Of a DNA stretch of 64,000 nucleotides, positions 39,101-50,349 are shown piece by piece (positions within the stretch are counted from its first letter, which is position 1; each line of letters begins with the position of its first letter). Origin of the DNA: Megachile rotundata (Eukaryota > Arthropoda > Insecta > Hymenoptera > Megachilidae); the NCBI RefSeq assembly GCF_050947335.1, contig NC_134988.1, positions 6,510,001 through 6,574,000 of the forward strand, read 5' to 3'. The notes under the pieces were generated by a model. That model had not been told where the DNA came from, made no database searches, and worked only from the letters and a program-made list of their open reading frames with translations. The position numbers were made by a program, and so were the translations under genes.

Positions 39101-40707
39101 AGACCGATAACACCTTAATTAACATGTTCAGTCTCAGGGTAACAGGTGCACATATCGTCGCCTCTCTGCAACGTGTAATATTACACAGCCGAGTCTGAAA
39201 ATGTTAGTTTTCGTTTCATCGTCAGTCATCACACTTGTTCATTGATCGAAACGATTCATTTAAGAGATCTTAACACGTTTCGTGCCTTTGTGGGTCACTG
39301 ACGACCCAGAAATTCAAGTGCAATATAGACTGAGTGGCTAAGGGGCAAGTTGGGGTGAAGAATATGCCACCATTTGCTTTTAATCTTGAGATGAGAAAAG
39401 GTTTTGAAGAACCTGGAGAGAACCTAAGGTTCTGAAGGATTCTCACCTTGGACTTCCTGGCCTCATAGATAAGGCACTTGGTGAAGTATCTCTTCCCCCT
39501 AGACTTAATCGAAATACGTCTAAATTGCACAACACTGTACATATCAGCTTATCATGATACAAGTGTAAATAAGAAATCAGTCATACGTACTTGCACGCAT
39601 GATTTTCATATTGAAATATCGTCTGAAGCATCAAATAGAATAAGTTTAAAACTTCCGGAAATAGAATTGAATTAACTGTTCCTTTTTATTAATTTAGGAG
39701 TTCCCACCTGTTAACAATAAATCAAAATCGAAACCAACATCCAGGGTAATATCAACGGACAGCGGTCACGGAGATAATAAAACGGACACGATCAGTTCCA
39801 GCAAACATTCTTCCGAGAAGAATAATCACGATGGTAATTCGGTGAACAGGACTTCCACGATTACGTGAGTATTTTTCAAGATAGAATCTATCGGGTTTGA
39901 GGCCGGTCGAAGCTTTAATTAACCAAATAATTAGCGCAGCGATGTGTTAATTGGCGAAGCTAAGATTCACCCTGATTACTTTTCACGCCTGTGTGAGCAA
40001 TTTCAAAAGCTGCCTACAGATTGTTCGTAGTTAAAAGTGTTACATCTGAGGTATCTTGTTTTTCTTAGTAACGGTACAAACGTAAAGCAAGAATCAAATC
40101 CATTTGAAGAGGAATGGGATGAAGATGGTGGTGAACCGTTGGTCGATAATGGAGAACCTGGAGTTCTTGTGCGTGCGTTGTATGACTATAAGGGAGCCGA
40201 AGCAGACGAGCTTAGCTTTAAACAAGGTATGGAGAAAAAAGGATCAGAAGTGCACGATCACTTGCACTAACATTTATCTCTGTTCACTCGTTTCATCTTA
40301 TTTTAACAACACTTATTCGATTCTTTTTATCGAGGTGATTCAAACTGATGTGACATAAGTGCATTCTGCCGGTACTTTTATGTCAAACTGTTTCAAACGT
40401 TGACTGATCTAATAACATAAATCTTGTTCACTGCTCTTCTTGAAGCCGACAGTCAGCCATTTTGTCTTGAGAATTTTAACAAACTGTTTATGTAGTCTGT
40501 TTTATTAAACTTTAATCTTCAATTTGGTATATCATAAGTGGTATATTATATTTTTATTGTCAAAAAATAATAATGAAAGTTATACGTTTCACAGGTGACA
40601 TGTTCGAGAAATTAGAAGACGAAGATGAGCAAGGATGGTGTAAAGGACGAAAAGATGGTATAGTGGGTCTCTATCCCGCGAATTACGTAGACCTAGTGTC
40701 TGAGTAA
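30168..40707 (+). CDS. Synd: Syndapin (PACSIN family), F-BAR and SH3 adaptor
   Basis: Coding exons: 30168-30530, 31945-32133, 37166-37392, 37586-37706, 38176-38286, 39698-39864, 40069-40226, 40595-40707. All introns are GT-AG and the phases agree, giving 482 residues, a normal length for the family. The F-BAR domain fills about residues 10-290 (WEPGNYKRTTKRIEDG near the start, then KKAQKPWAKLLQKVEKAK and YMEDMTQVFEKCQEMEAQR). A linker follows with an NPF motif (403-405, the known EHD-protein ligand). The SH3 domain spans about 425-482 (ALYDY, GWCKGR, GLYPANYVDL). Syndapins bend membranes through F-BAR and recruit dynamin and N-WASP through SH3 in endocytosis and at synapses. The ATG at 30,168 is the first in frame after the acceptor. 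Introns 1 and 2 are full of repeats. Confidence 0.96.
30590..31720 (+). repeat. Dispersed ~186-bp repeat family filling syndapin intron 1
   Basis: Six or seven diverged units with 'aaaatgattatctgttggcctcaaag', 'tttgatatggtttaatgacg' and 'aatgtaaagcttgaag'. Two neighbouring units (about 30,640-31,000) are much closer to each other than to the rest. Nearly the whole intron is this repeat. Confidence 0.8.
32680..33620. repeat. CTTGAA/TTGGAA degenerate repeat with a 33-bp tandem core
   Basis: In syndapin intron 2. Degenerate 'aaaccttgaagcc' units surround about five 33-bp units at 33,390-33,555 of the form 'ttgaagccatgaggccttga' plus 'aaaccttgaatcc'. The GAGGCC core is shared with other repeats of the window. 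Confidence 0.75.
34880..35445. repeat. Higher-order tandem repeat: 92-bp unit of three ~31-bp monomers
   Basis: In syndapin intron 2. Each monomer reads like 'gaggccatcgtatgtaagac' plus about ten variable bases. The variant 'aaaatta(t/c)cgcctc' recurs at 35,111, 35,203, 35,295 and 35,387, exactly 92 bp apart, so three distinct monomers repeat as a block about four times. Minus-strand frames here (for example 35,053-35,476) only mirror the repeat. Confidence 0.9.
36347..36928. mobile_element. hAT-type MITE (about 582 bp) in syndapin intron 2
   Basis: CAGTGTTGGGCA at 36,347-36,358 is mirrored by TGCCCAACGCTG at 36,917-36,928, one mismatch in 12. This is a typical hAT terminal sequence. The outer flanks are 'ctctaacg' on the left and 'ctctatacg' on the right, matching as an 8-bp target duplication with one later insertion. 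No transposase is present. Two units of the dispersed ~186-bp repeat lie inside. Confidence 0.65.
36480..36745 (+). repeat. Dispersed ~186-bp repeat family, two units inside the hAT-type MITE
   Basis: Units contain 'cggttgtcggcctcaaag', 'tcatatatcaaattaaagct' and 'aaaatgcctaatggtcagcc'. Their position within the terminal inverted repeats links the two repeat types. Confidence 0.65.
37999..38039. repeat. Pair of CGCGATATCGCG palindromes
   Basis: In syndapin intron 4. A perfect 12-bp palindrome at 37,999-38,010 and an 11-base copy at 38,029-38,039 are separated by 18 bp, in a GC-rich patch that stands out in the AT-rich intron. Role unknown. Confidence 0.7.
38660..38970. repeat. TATAATATATTA tract and duplicated segment
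   Basis: In syndapin intron 5. An AT dinucleotide-like tract includes five 'attacatgtata' units. About 65 bp around 'tttttgcattgtacg' and 'acaccctgtagt' occurs twice (about 38,762 and 38,905). Confidence 0.7.
39270..39308 (+). mobile_element. Solitary piggyBac-like end with subterminal hairpin
   Basis: TTAA at 39,270-39,273 is followed by CACGTTTCGTGCC, which matches the 26.6-kb element's terminal repeat with one mismatch. A hairpin follows (TGGGTC, 6 bases, GACCCA at 39,291-39,308). No opposite end was found within about a kilobase, so this looks like a truncated or decayed copy. Confidence 0.5.
40375..40560 (-). repeat. Dispersed ~186-bp repeat, single inverted unit
   Basis: In syndapin intron 7. 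It contains 'gccgacagtcagccatttt' and 'ttatgtagtctgttttatta', matching the reversed copies at 4.9-5.4 kb. Confidence 0.65.
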
Positions 40708-43700
40708 ATCATCGTGAAGCCAAATTTCATAAACACTGTTAGTTACTTAATACGTATCGCGTAACAGAAAAAGAAAGGAAAAAATGATGAAAAACAAAAT
40801 TCTTATTTTGTTGTTTATTTCTCTATGAAATAGCGCCTTCATTGGAATTTGTAAATGTTGTTAGATAAGAGAGTTACACGAGACTCTATATTTATTAGAG
40901 ATCATTCATTTTGTGTGATATACGATGATCGCTAAAAATAAACAGAAATAACGAGATAAACAGTTCGATGTTACGAGTAACTAATATTCTAAATCTACAA
41001 GATGAAGTGTAAATCATTAATATTGTCACACGAAGATCAATTCTAAGAGCATCTACTCAAGTCATCGCAACTATCATTTATGTTTGGTTAGTCCTTCAAA
41101 ATTACTTCATGTACAAGATTCAACAAAATGAGACTTTGTAAAAGTAATTTATTCACAGTCCCATAAAAAATAATTTGATCCATAGAGTTAGGTTAGCCAC
41201 TGGATCCATCTGTCAAGTTACGTTTCATTCTATAGTAGAGCTCTGATAATTATTTTCATTCCAATTCGATATTACAGAAATGAAATTATTATTATGTTGG
41301 TAGCGTTGAAAGGAAACTCCTCAGAGAAGAAACTTTTACTCTTACGGGTAATGGTTTACGTAGATAGCTAGGGTTCTCTGTATCCATCAAAATATATATA
41401 GTGCTAAACAATAAGATGGATAACACACGAGTATATTAAGTTAATGGAATAATGTACAATCATACGTTTCTTCGACTCATTATTATTACCATTGTTGCTA
41501 TAAACAAAATTATTGGACGAGAGCGAGAGAGAGAGAGAGAAAGGTATACTTAATTTATTGTTATTCAAATGATACTATTGTAAACCTGTTCTTTCAAGAA
41601 TGGTATCGTTGTATATAATAGATATAAGAACATAACGAATATGTAAAGTTGCAATTGTTCAATGAAGTTGAGATTTTATGAAGTTCAAAAGCGAAACAAA
41701 TTTGGGACCCAAAATTGTCAAATTCTTTTTCCGTTTCTAATCGAATAAATTAAGCATCACGGCTATAACGTTGATTATAAAGCAATGAGAATTATTTATA
41801 AGAAATGAAGTTTTTAAAGGTTACAAATTCTAATCAAAGTTGTATCTTGTTTTATGCTAAATTATAACAAGAAAAAAAAGCCTGCGTCATTGATTATTAT
41901 TGTACTTTTTTGTACATAATTTTTTACATTGAAGCAATGTTTCAGTTATAGTTTACGAGTGGAAAATCATAGTATCTTTGTTAATGAAACAAAATTTTAT
42001 ATGAAAATTAGATATGTAATGTCAAGGATATTTCATATAACCATTACTCTTTTGCTAACAGACAACACGACCTAAGGAATGGATATGAAAGTGCAAAATG
42101 ATGTACTGAAATATGGTAAAATGTTTTTCTTTTCTTTTTGTTAACCATCAGTCGATGTACAGTCTTGTGCAACTTAGGCGTTTCTTAATTAAGGGGAAGT
42201 GTAGGGGGACGAATGTCTCACCACTCGCTCACGTTAGATTGTCTCTAAAGAATAGAAATGTGGAAATTTAGAAATTTATACAACTGCGAGTTTGGAAATT
42301 TAGAAATCTAGAAATTGGAGATTTTCCAAGATAGAAAAAAAGTGGTGATGGCTTTCACTCCCTACATTGCACCCCAATGTATCTTCACAAAATTATACAT
42401 GCTTTGAAAATGCCTTTAGTATAGAAACATCCTTAAGTTAGTAATAGACAACAGTGTTGTGAAATAATTGTGAAACCAAACGGACTGTGTAGATTTAAAA
42501 AGTGGTTCGAAAGGGAAGCATTTATATAGTTTTACATACAATGAAATAAATTCGAACACGGTTAGAGTCAGCTTTAACAAAGATGTTTATACAAAATATA
42601 TTTTGTTTTCGCGAGGCGCTCAGAAAACTTGACTTGTATACGTACATAGTCAAATTTTCAATGATATATATAATATATATATATATATATATAGTGATAA
42701 AATTGCTAGTTATTCTTCACGAATAAACAAACACGTGTCACTATACACAGTATTTATGTAAATATAGTAGATTATATATATAATAACATTTACAATTCAG
42801 CCAGCGACTGATTTTTGTAATTGTTTACATCATTAGTCCTCCAAATTATTTTCTGTAAAGAGTGTTCACGATTCCAATAATGTTGTTAAATAGATTCTAG
42901 TTTGTGTATAAAATTTATTATGTATAACTTAATAAATAGAATATGTACGAAATATTAGAGACTATAAATAATGAATGTCAGGTGTTGACTTTTTTGAAAC
43001 GCTGATTATATTTACAAGAAAAAAAAACCAATTTGTTTAATTGTGAAATAAATATAAATTACCTAATCATGTCAACGAAGTTGTTAAAAGGAACAATTTA
43101 TATACAATATTGTGCCGTATAAAAAACATATTATATTTGCATATTGATTAATATACATGTTAAATTCCAGAAAACAAAACATGTTTAATTTATACACAAA
43201 TGTTTAATTTTATCAGTCCTATTCTCTAGTATGTTTTCTTAAACATATTACGTAGATTTTATATCACAACTCGTACTTCTTCAAGACAAAACTGTATTTC
43301 GTACGTAAACAGTTCATATTCATCAAAGAAACAGTGTTTTAGTAACTATTATATACATCAACTTAATATACTCATATATACATATGAAGTATTAAATTAT
43401 CAGTATATGTACACACAGAACGAGTTCTTTATAAATTGTTAAAAAAATTATACGATAACATAATTATTATCATAACAGAAATCCCTATGTTCATTTTACA
43501 TATCTTTATGTTTATTGCTTACAAATTACTTCTAGATATGCAGATATCAAAAAACCGTACAATGTTTGCAAATCAAGTAAGTATGATAATGGCCCGTATA
43601 TACACTTAGAGATTGCTTTTACATACTAATGTATAACATTATGGGTATTTACATTTGCTGCATTAAAGATATTATTTAAATCTGAAAAGATGCAAGACAT

Positions 43701-43778
43701 GAAGTGAAGGAGTAGTAAATACAAGTTAGCATTTAACTTGATCTGTATAATTTTAAATATCCGTGTAAAATGATTACA
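40708..43778. other. 3' regions of the convergent syndapin and ZAD genes
   Basis: Syndapin (+) and the ZAD zinc-finger gene (-) converge here. AATAAA signals follow syndapin at 40,937-40,942 and again beyond 42,500, so one short and one long 3' untranslated region are possible. A GA microsatellite lies at about 41,520-41,543 and a TA tract at about 42,664-42,694. No further gene was recognised. Confidence 0.5.
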
Positions 43779-46700
43779 TCAATGAGTTGCAACGTGTTTC
43801 TGTAAATCTTCTAGACTTGGGAATGGTTTGTCACATAATTGACAAACATGGGCATTACCATTATGTATATTTAAATGTTCTGTTAGATCTTCTTCTGTTT
43901 CAAGAAGTTCATCGCATATCACACACTGAAACTCATAGGCTTTTATACCTTGCTTTTCCCATTCTGCTATCGCAGCTTCTTCTTCATGAGCCTGCATGTG
44001 CATTTCTAATAACATTTCTGAACTAAATGTTTCTGAACACTGTAAACAGTGATAATTTTCATCTTTAGATTTATCATTCTCATTAGAAATGTTAATGAGG
44101 TTAGGATTATCATCTTCCTCATCAAACAAGTGCTTTTCAACGTGTGCTTCCAAAGCATCTTCAGAATCTAGGGAGTCACCGCAGATAGCACATTGATACT
44201 GTTCTTTACCAGGACTGCGATCATCTTCGCTCATATCATCACAATGCTTTTGTAAATGATCTTTCAATATTTCTTCATCTGTAAATATCTTATCGCATAC
44301 AAAACAAGTGTATGTTTTCTTCCCTCTTTCTGTTTCTGACCCAATATCTCCTTTTAAGGTTTTAGTTATTACTATTTTGTCAGAATCTACTCTAGAATTA
44401 TCCGATTTTATAATTACATTATTTTCTGTTTTTGAAACTTGATTTTTATTTGACTTAGAATTTTGCAATGGGTTCAACTTCTGAGATTCTCCTTTCGTTA
44501 TGTTTTCTATATTAAACTCAGACTGATCATGATTTTCTAAATGTCGTACCAAAAGTTTTTCAGTTCGGAATGTAGAATTACACACATAACATTTATGAAT
44601 TTGTTGTTTCGTAGATTTACAAACATGAGCTTTTACGAACCTAGCTTCGACTATTTCATGGCATCGTTTACATCGCATCATTTTATGTTTATTAGGTCGT
44701 TGTATAATATTAGTTTCTGTTTTATGAACGCGTATATGGACTGCGGCATCATTATAGCTATCAAAGGATTGCTGACATATACCACATATATGCTTTTCAC
44801 CAAGTGAATTTATTTTAAATACATTTTCTTGATGCTCTGTCCTGTGTTCGGTTTTTGCAGATTCAGAAATTACGCCAGAATCTGTAGCTTTAAGTTCCTC
44901 TAGTTGCTTTGTTGTAGTAACATTTTTTACATCTTCTTGTGATTTTTGTATATTATGACTATTCTCTGATCTGGACGTTTCGGATATTTCTGTCTCTCCT
45001 GATAAATCTGATTCCGAGTCCAAGGGAGATGTATTGTAATCATTGTATCTAACTGGGGGTACACTTTGTCGTTTATGTGAAACCATACTAAATGGCCCAC
45101 CAAGTTTACCTTTAACCGTGCGTTTTATTGCAACATGTATGTTGTTAATATTTCTCTGTTTACTTTCTTTTGCCAGGTCTAAACGTTTTAACACAACTTT
45201 TGGTTGGTATTTCTTAGAATTTGTTACTTCCTGTATAAAAGTAGGTGAATCAGTTCCAAGGTTCTGGGCATGTGAATTAAGATCAGTACCACAACTTCTT
45301 ATCACGGAAGACTCGAAATTTTTCTTTATAGCTTTTTCTACTATACTTTTCAATTGATGGTCTAAAGTCTGATATGAACTTGTACAAACATTTGGTAACT
45401 TCTTGTTCTTTGTACCATTGTTATTCTCTCCAAACAACCTATGCTTCATTTCCTTCTCAACAAAGTTCGCTAACTCAATTTGTATGCATTTTAAAGCTTC
45501 CATCTCTGTTCCTTCTACATCAATGTTCAAACACCTTTCGACGTATTTTTTATCATTGGAACCTGCCGGAACTGGATTTATTCTACGAAGCTGTACAGCA
45601 TCAATAATATCAGTATTTTTCTCTTGCAGATTTTGCTCAGTACTACCACTTTTATTTTCTTTTGGAAGATTATTCATATTTGTTTTATTCACATAAAGGG
45701 GTTCTGCAAGCATTAATGTGGAGGTTACAATGTATGTAGCGTCTCCAATTTCTAATTGTGATTTTACTGAACATGGTGCAAATGTATTTTCAGTGATTTC
45801 TATTTCTTCTGTTCTTGGCGATTTTACTCTACTATTTTCTAGCAGTAATATAGGAGAGTTCTCTTTTCCCTTCAAATCTACAGAAAATTTCTCGTTCTTT
45901 ACTTCATCTTTTCTGAAAGTGTTTTTACTCTCAGTTAATGAAATATCAGAATTTATGTCTTTAAAAGATCTTGTTCTACGGGTATCAGAATCAGTATCTA
46001 CACTCATGAAATCATCTTTACTGTTTCTCATATTATATTTATCTAACATATCAATTTCTAAATTTTTTAATGTCTTTGTCAATCTTATTTGCTTTTCTGT
46101 TTCTTTGTCCAAATTTGTTCTTGCTCTTGCTTTTTGCACTGGTGACAATTGTGTATCATCTGAAGTCAAAGAATCTGTATCTGAAACACTTTCTCCTGTT
46201 GCTGCCAAAAGAGCCTTTTTTCTTTCAACCCATCTTTTAGTTGATGCTTTCCTCTGTTCGGTTGTTCTACTACGCCTTCCTATTAAGCACTTAACTTTGG
46301 TTAAAGCCTGTGATGATTTTATTTCTGTGTTATCTTTATTTTCGTATTTTTCATCGTTTTTATATTTATCGTCATGAGCTCTCTGTGAAGAATCTTTCGA
46401 GGATGTAACATCATCTTCAGATATGTACATATCATTAAGCATTATTTGGTCATTCACGCAATCTTTATTTGTAAATTGCAAAGGAATCAATGGTGGTATC
46501 TCCGATTTTAATTTCTTCTGAAATAAATATTTAAATTTAAACAATTTACATTATTAACAAAAGAAGCTAAGCTATTATTAATATGAATACCTTATCTGAT
46601 GCATCTGAAAGACTATCTTCTCCACTTTGTTGTAAATCACCGCATACTTTTTTAGGTTCTGAGTCCTACACAAAAATATGAAATGAAGTACAAACTGTTA

Positions 46701-47337
46701 TTAGGTTATAACTAAAATACATAGTATTTTTTTCCTTTCTGAAATAAAATTTACTTAAGAATTATTCTACATTTTTTATTTTAAGTTAAAATTTAGAATT
46801 TTTAAATTTATAAGAATACAGCGCAACCTTTACTCTTGCTATGAACTTATGTTATAACAAAAAAATACAGAAGATTATCAAGTATAATGTATGCATAGAT
46901 AATCGCAAACATTTTTTTACTGAAACAATTATCTCTGTTTTTTACTTTCTGAAACAGCTATATTCTTACCTGATTATCTGAAGTTTCTACAAGTTCTAAT
47001 TGACTCAACAGCAGCTGATTTGTTCTTATGAATTGTTCTTTGAATTCATTCCACATATCCAGTTTATAAAGACATGTATGGCAAATAATATCTGGCAGAT
47101 TATATTCGTTCTTAATCTATAAAAAGAAAATTGCTCAGTTACATGGTAAAAAAATCATACAATTAAAATATTTAAGCTCAAACAATAGTGTAAACATACA
47201 TTGATAGAGGTGCATTTACTTAGGTCATTTACTTTTGATTGCACAAATTCATCGAATAAATTACTCATGCAACCATGTTCAACGAGACAAATACGACACC
47301 TTTCTTTTACATTTGATAATTTACGTTTTCTTGGCAT
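43779..47337 (-). CDS. ZAD domain, multi-C2H2 zinc-finger protein
   Basis: Coding exons in reading order: 47337-47200, 47116-46970, 46665-46591, 46517-43779. They join in phase to 1,032 residues. Residues about 12-80 form a ZAD (zinc-finger-associated domain), with zinc pairs CRIC in exon 1 and CHTC in exon 2. The ZAD is an insect-expanded dimerisation module of nuclear DNA-binding proteins. A long polar, Ser/Lys-rich middle without domains follows. About eight zinc fingers, one of them degenerate, fill residues about 695-1,032 (for example YTCFVCDKIF and HVCQLCDKPF with their His pairs). Most linkers are long and not TGEKP-like. The protein is a likely transcription or chromatin factor with unknown target. 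It is divergent from the THAP gene across a short shared promoter. I cannot name an orthologue. Confidence 0.92.
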
Positions 47338-47635
47338 TTTTCCGATTATCTACAAAATATAAAGCGGGATTACACGACGTATCCGTCTTAAATGAATTCG
47401 AATACACTGAAGTGAGCACAGAAATAACTACGACTACCATAGAAATACAAAAATATAGAGTGCCTGAATGAGTTGAAAGAGCAATATGTGTCCTAATATT
47501 CGTCTCTCGCGCATGACTGAACTGCACAACCAGCAACATGGTGATTGTGGTTGTTTACATGTGGCCGTAGTACATGTGCTTGCTATTTTTGACACGTATT
47601 TTTTTAATATATAAATATATAAAGTGTGGAGCAGA
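47338..47635. promoter_or_regulatory. Shared divergent promoter of the ZAD and THAP genes
   Basis: Only 298 bp separate the two start codons, so both 5' untranslated regions and promoters must lie here. The sequence includes GCACAACCAGCAACATGG at 47,524-47,541, whose AACATGG part resembles a YY1/Pho site. The same 18-mer recurs at 49,910. No clear TATA box serves the ZAD gene. AT-rich sequence precedes the THAP start. Confidence 0.6.
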
Positions 47636-49335
47636 ATGAGTGAAAGAGGTGGATATCGATGTTGTATAAAAGGCTGTCAAAGTGCAACAAGTGAAAAACG
47701 GGGAATCAAAGAAACTTTGTTTAGATTCCCGAAAGATGTAGAAAAGTTAGTTTATTATTTACTTATCTTGTATTTATTATGGCCTTTAAGGGAGAATGCA
47801 TGAACTGTGTTTAAATATTAGACTAATTTTAAAATAATTTTTGTATTATAATTAAGTTCGATTTAATTGTTGGACCATGTTTCAAAATCAGTTGTTAAAC
47901 AATCAGTACAAGTAATATTTTCTTACATTCTTATTTAATGTGATCAACATGTGAAAATTTAATTATTGTAGGTATATAACAAAGATTTTAAATATGTAGA
48001 AACATAAAAATAATATTGTTTGTAGGTCAAAATTGTGGGCATCAATGTGTGGTAGAGAGGATTTATTTTCAAAGACACCCATACAACTTTATAATAATTA
48101 TAGAGTATGCAAACTCCATTTTGCAAATGATATGTTTTTAAATTATGAAAAAACAAAATTGCAACCACATGCTGTTCCAAGTAATATTATGAGAAATAAT
48201 GGTGAGTTACTTTCAAATAAAACTATGTATATACACATAAAACACACATAGCATTTGAATAACATTATGTATGATTAAATATTATCTTATAGATGAAGAA
48301 GCAAGTTCAAGTAACTCAAATGTAGAAACGCTTTACATAATCGCTTCAAATAATGAAAATACACAAAAAGAAAGTACTGTATTGGATATATCTACATTCA
48401 ATGGAAGGAACCTGGATGTAATACATACAAACAAAACAATAGCAAAAGTATCAGATGCAGCAACACAAACACCTTTGTCACTATCTTCTTTTTCTCCACG
48501 AAAAACAAAACTTTATCAACAGATAAGAGGATATAAGAGAAAAATAGCCAATTTGGAATTACAATTACAGCAAGCAAAGGAAGCGAAGAAAGAAGATATT
48601 AATACATTAGATATGTTACTAGATAAATATTTTCCAAAACAGAAATCTGAATACTTAAAAGCACAAGCACGCCTCTTTCAAAAGGATGCAAAAGGTAGAA
48701 GATACGATAGCGCTTCATTCAAACAATATTGTTTATCTATATATTTTTCAAGTCCTAAAGTATATAAAGAGTTAATAAATAAATCTAAATTATTTTGTTT
48801 ATCTAGCTGCGCAACTCTAAAAAGATTTACACAAAATTGTTATATAAATCCAGGATTACAAGAAAACGCATTTCAAATGTTAAAAATTAAGATTGACACT
48901 TTGCCAGAACTTCATAAATACTGCATATTTTGTATATACGAAATGTCTTTTAAAATACGCTTATTTTATAATATAACAACAAATAAAATCATAGGTTTTG
49001 AAGACATAGGATATTCACAGAATTATTCACAGTTACCTGCATGTATTGTAGCAGTTATTATGGTTAAGAGTATTTGTCATTCATGGAAACAAACATTAAA
49101 TAAGTATTTCTTTTTAAACTCCACAATGAAAGCATCTGATTTACTAATAATTATACAAAAAAATTCTATTAAATCAATAAAATGTTGGATTATTACAATT
49201 AATTCCATACTAGAATTATGCAATTATTTACAACAATTATTATTAGTTCCTATTCCTATTCCTATTTCCTATAAATTTATAATGACATATAATTATTTAT
49301 TATTCCATTTTTTCAGCGGAAACATGATTTATTAA
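47636..49335 (+). CDS. THAP-domain protein with P-element/THAP9 transposase-like region
   Basis: Coding exons: 47636-47745, 48026-48201, 48293-49335, giving 442 residues. The THAP C2CH zinc domain covers residues 1 to about 90 (C9, C14, W41, C65, H68 and the AVP triplet at 86-88). A coiled coil follows (about 155-195; IRGYKRKIANLELQLQQAK), then a stretch resembling the N-terminal half of P-element/THAP9 transposases (YFPKQK, then KQYCLSIYFSSPKVYKEL). At residues 310-314, where those transposases have a DEMS-type catalytic site, this protein reads IYEMS (Y311). The protein ends far short of a full transposase. It may be a domesticated DNA-binding protein or a decaying copy. A possible continuation in the +1 frame (KHDLLK, just before the stop) hints at a frameshift. 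Confidence 0.75.
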
Positions 49336-50349
49336 AACCTACGTTTATTTGTTTCGCATTTAGTTTTAGTTTAGTCTTTAATTTAATATAACTTATTATT
49401 TATTCATTATATTAATTAATTAATATTCCTAAATATTTTTAGGTATACATCAATAAACTCAAATTAAGAAAGAAAAACAAGAATTCAGTATCTAGATTAG
49501 GAATGATGGATCAAGGATGGATACACATTTGTAAATGTTATGATTATCAGATTATGTTTTTCCAACGTCTTTTATAACCCACACATTTTACATTTCAGAT
49601 ACACAGCAAATACATAAAATGTAAAATGTTGCAATGTAATAGATACGTAACAATAAGTAGGAAACACGTATTTATTAATTATTGTATATAATAATTATAT
49701 TCTTAGTGATTTTGATAAAATTGTATTTTAATTAAAAATAATAATAATTACAATGGTTCTAACTTTCTTCCCATCAAGTGAGATATTACTCTAGAATTTT
49801 ATTTTCTTTTAAAATATTTAGTAAAATTCTTTCTTAGTGTTTTTACAATATTGTTATTAGGCATATCTTTTTTTTTTTTTGTATTTGTGCATTTCAAATT
49901 AGAGCCCGCGCACAACCAGCAACATGGCGTTCTTTTAGTCATGAGATCAAAGGTGTCGACACCGAGTGAATTTGTGCATTCTTATATTGTGGCTGCGTGA
50001 ATCTACTTGTTTTATAATTCTGAATTGATGCATCATACTTCTTCCAAGAGTCTGCATACTTCTTCTTTACAAAAGTCTTTGAATAAATATTTTTCTTTAT
50101 GTTTTCCTTTCAGAAAAAACAAATGATTATTTGAATAAAAGTAACATGTATGAATTTCCATTTGAATAAAAAATATACTTCATGAAGATTTAATTCTATA
50201 GAAATTAAAGTCACAAAAAAAACTTAAGTATATATTCAATATTAATTCAACTTTATTCAAATATTTAAAATAGCGATAATATAGTTTACATTAATTTCTT
50301 AATACTTATTTGAGATACAACTCTCTAACATATAGACAATGAAATTAGG
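49336..50349. other. Spacer between the convergent THAP and cuticle genes
   Basis: AT-rich and likely to hold both 3' untranslated regions. A T-run lies at 49,869-49,880. The 18-mer GCACAACCAGCAACATGG sits at 49,910-49,927 and repeats the one in the ZAD/THAP promoter. No gene was recognised. Confidence 0.5.

Noticed and set aside
45043..46377. Plus-strand frames of up to 219 codons
   Set aside because: They are shadows of the large ZAD zinc-finger exon on the other strand.
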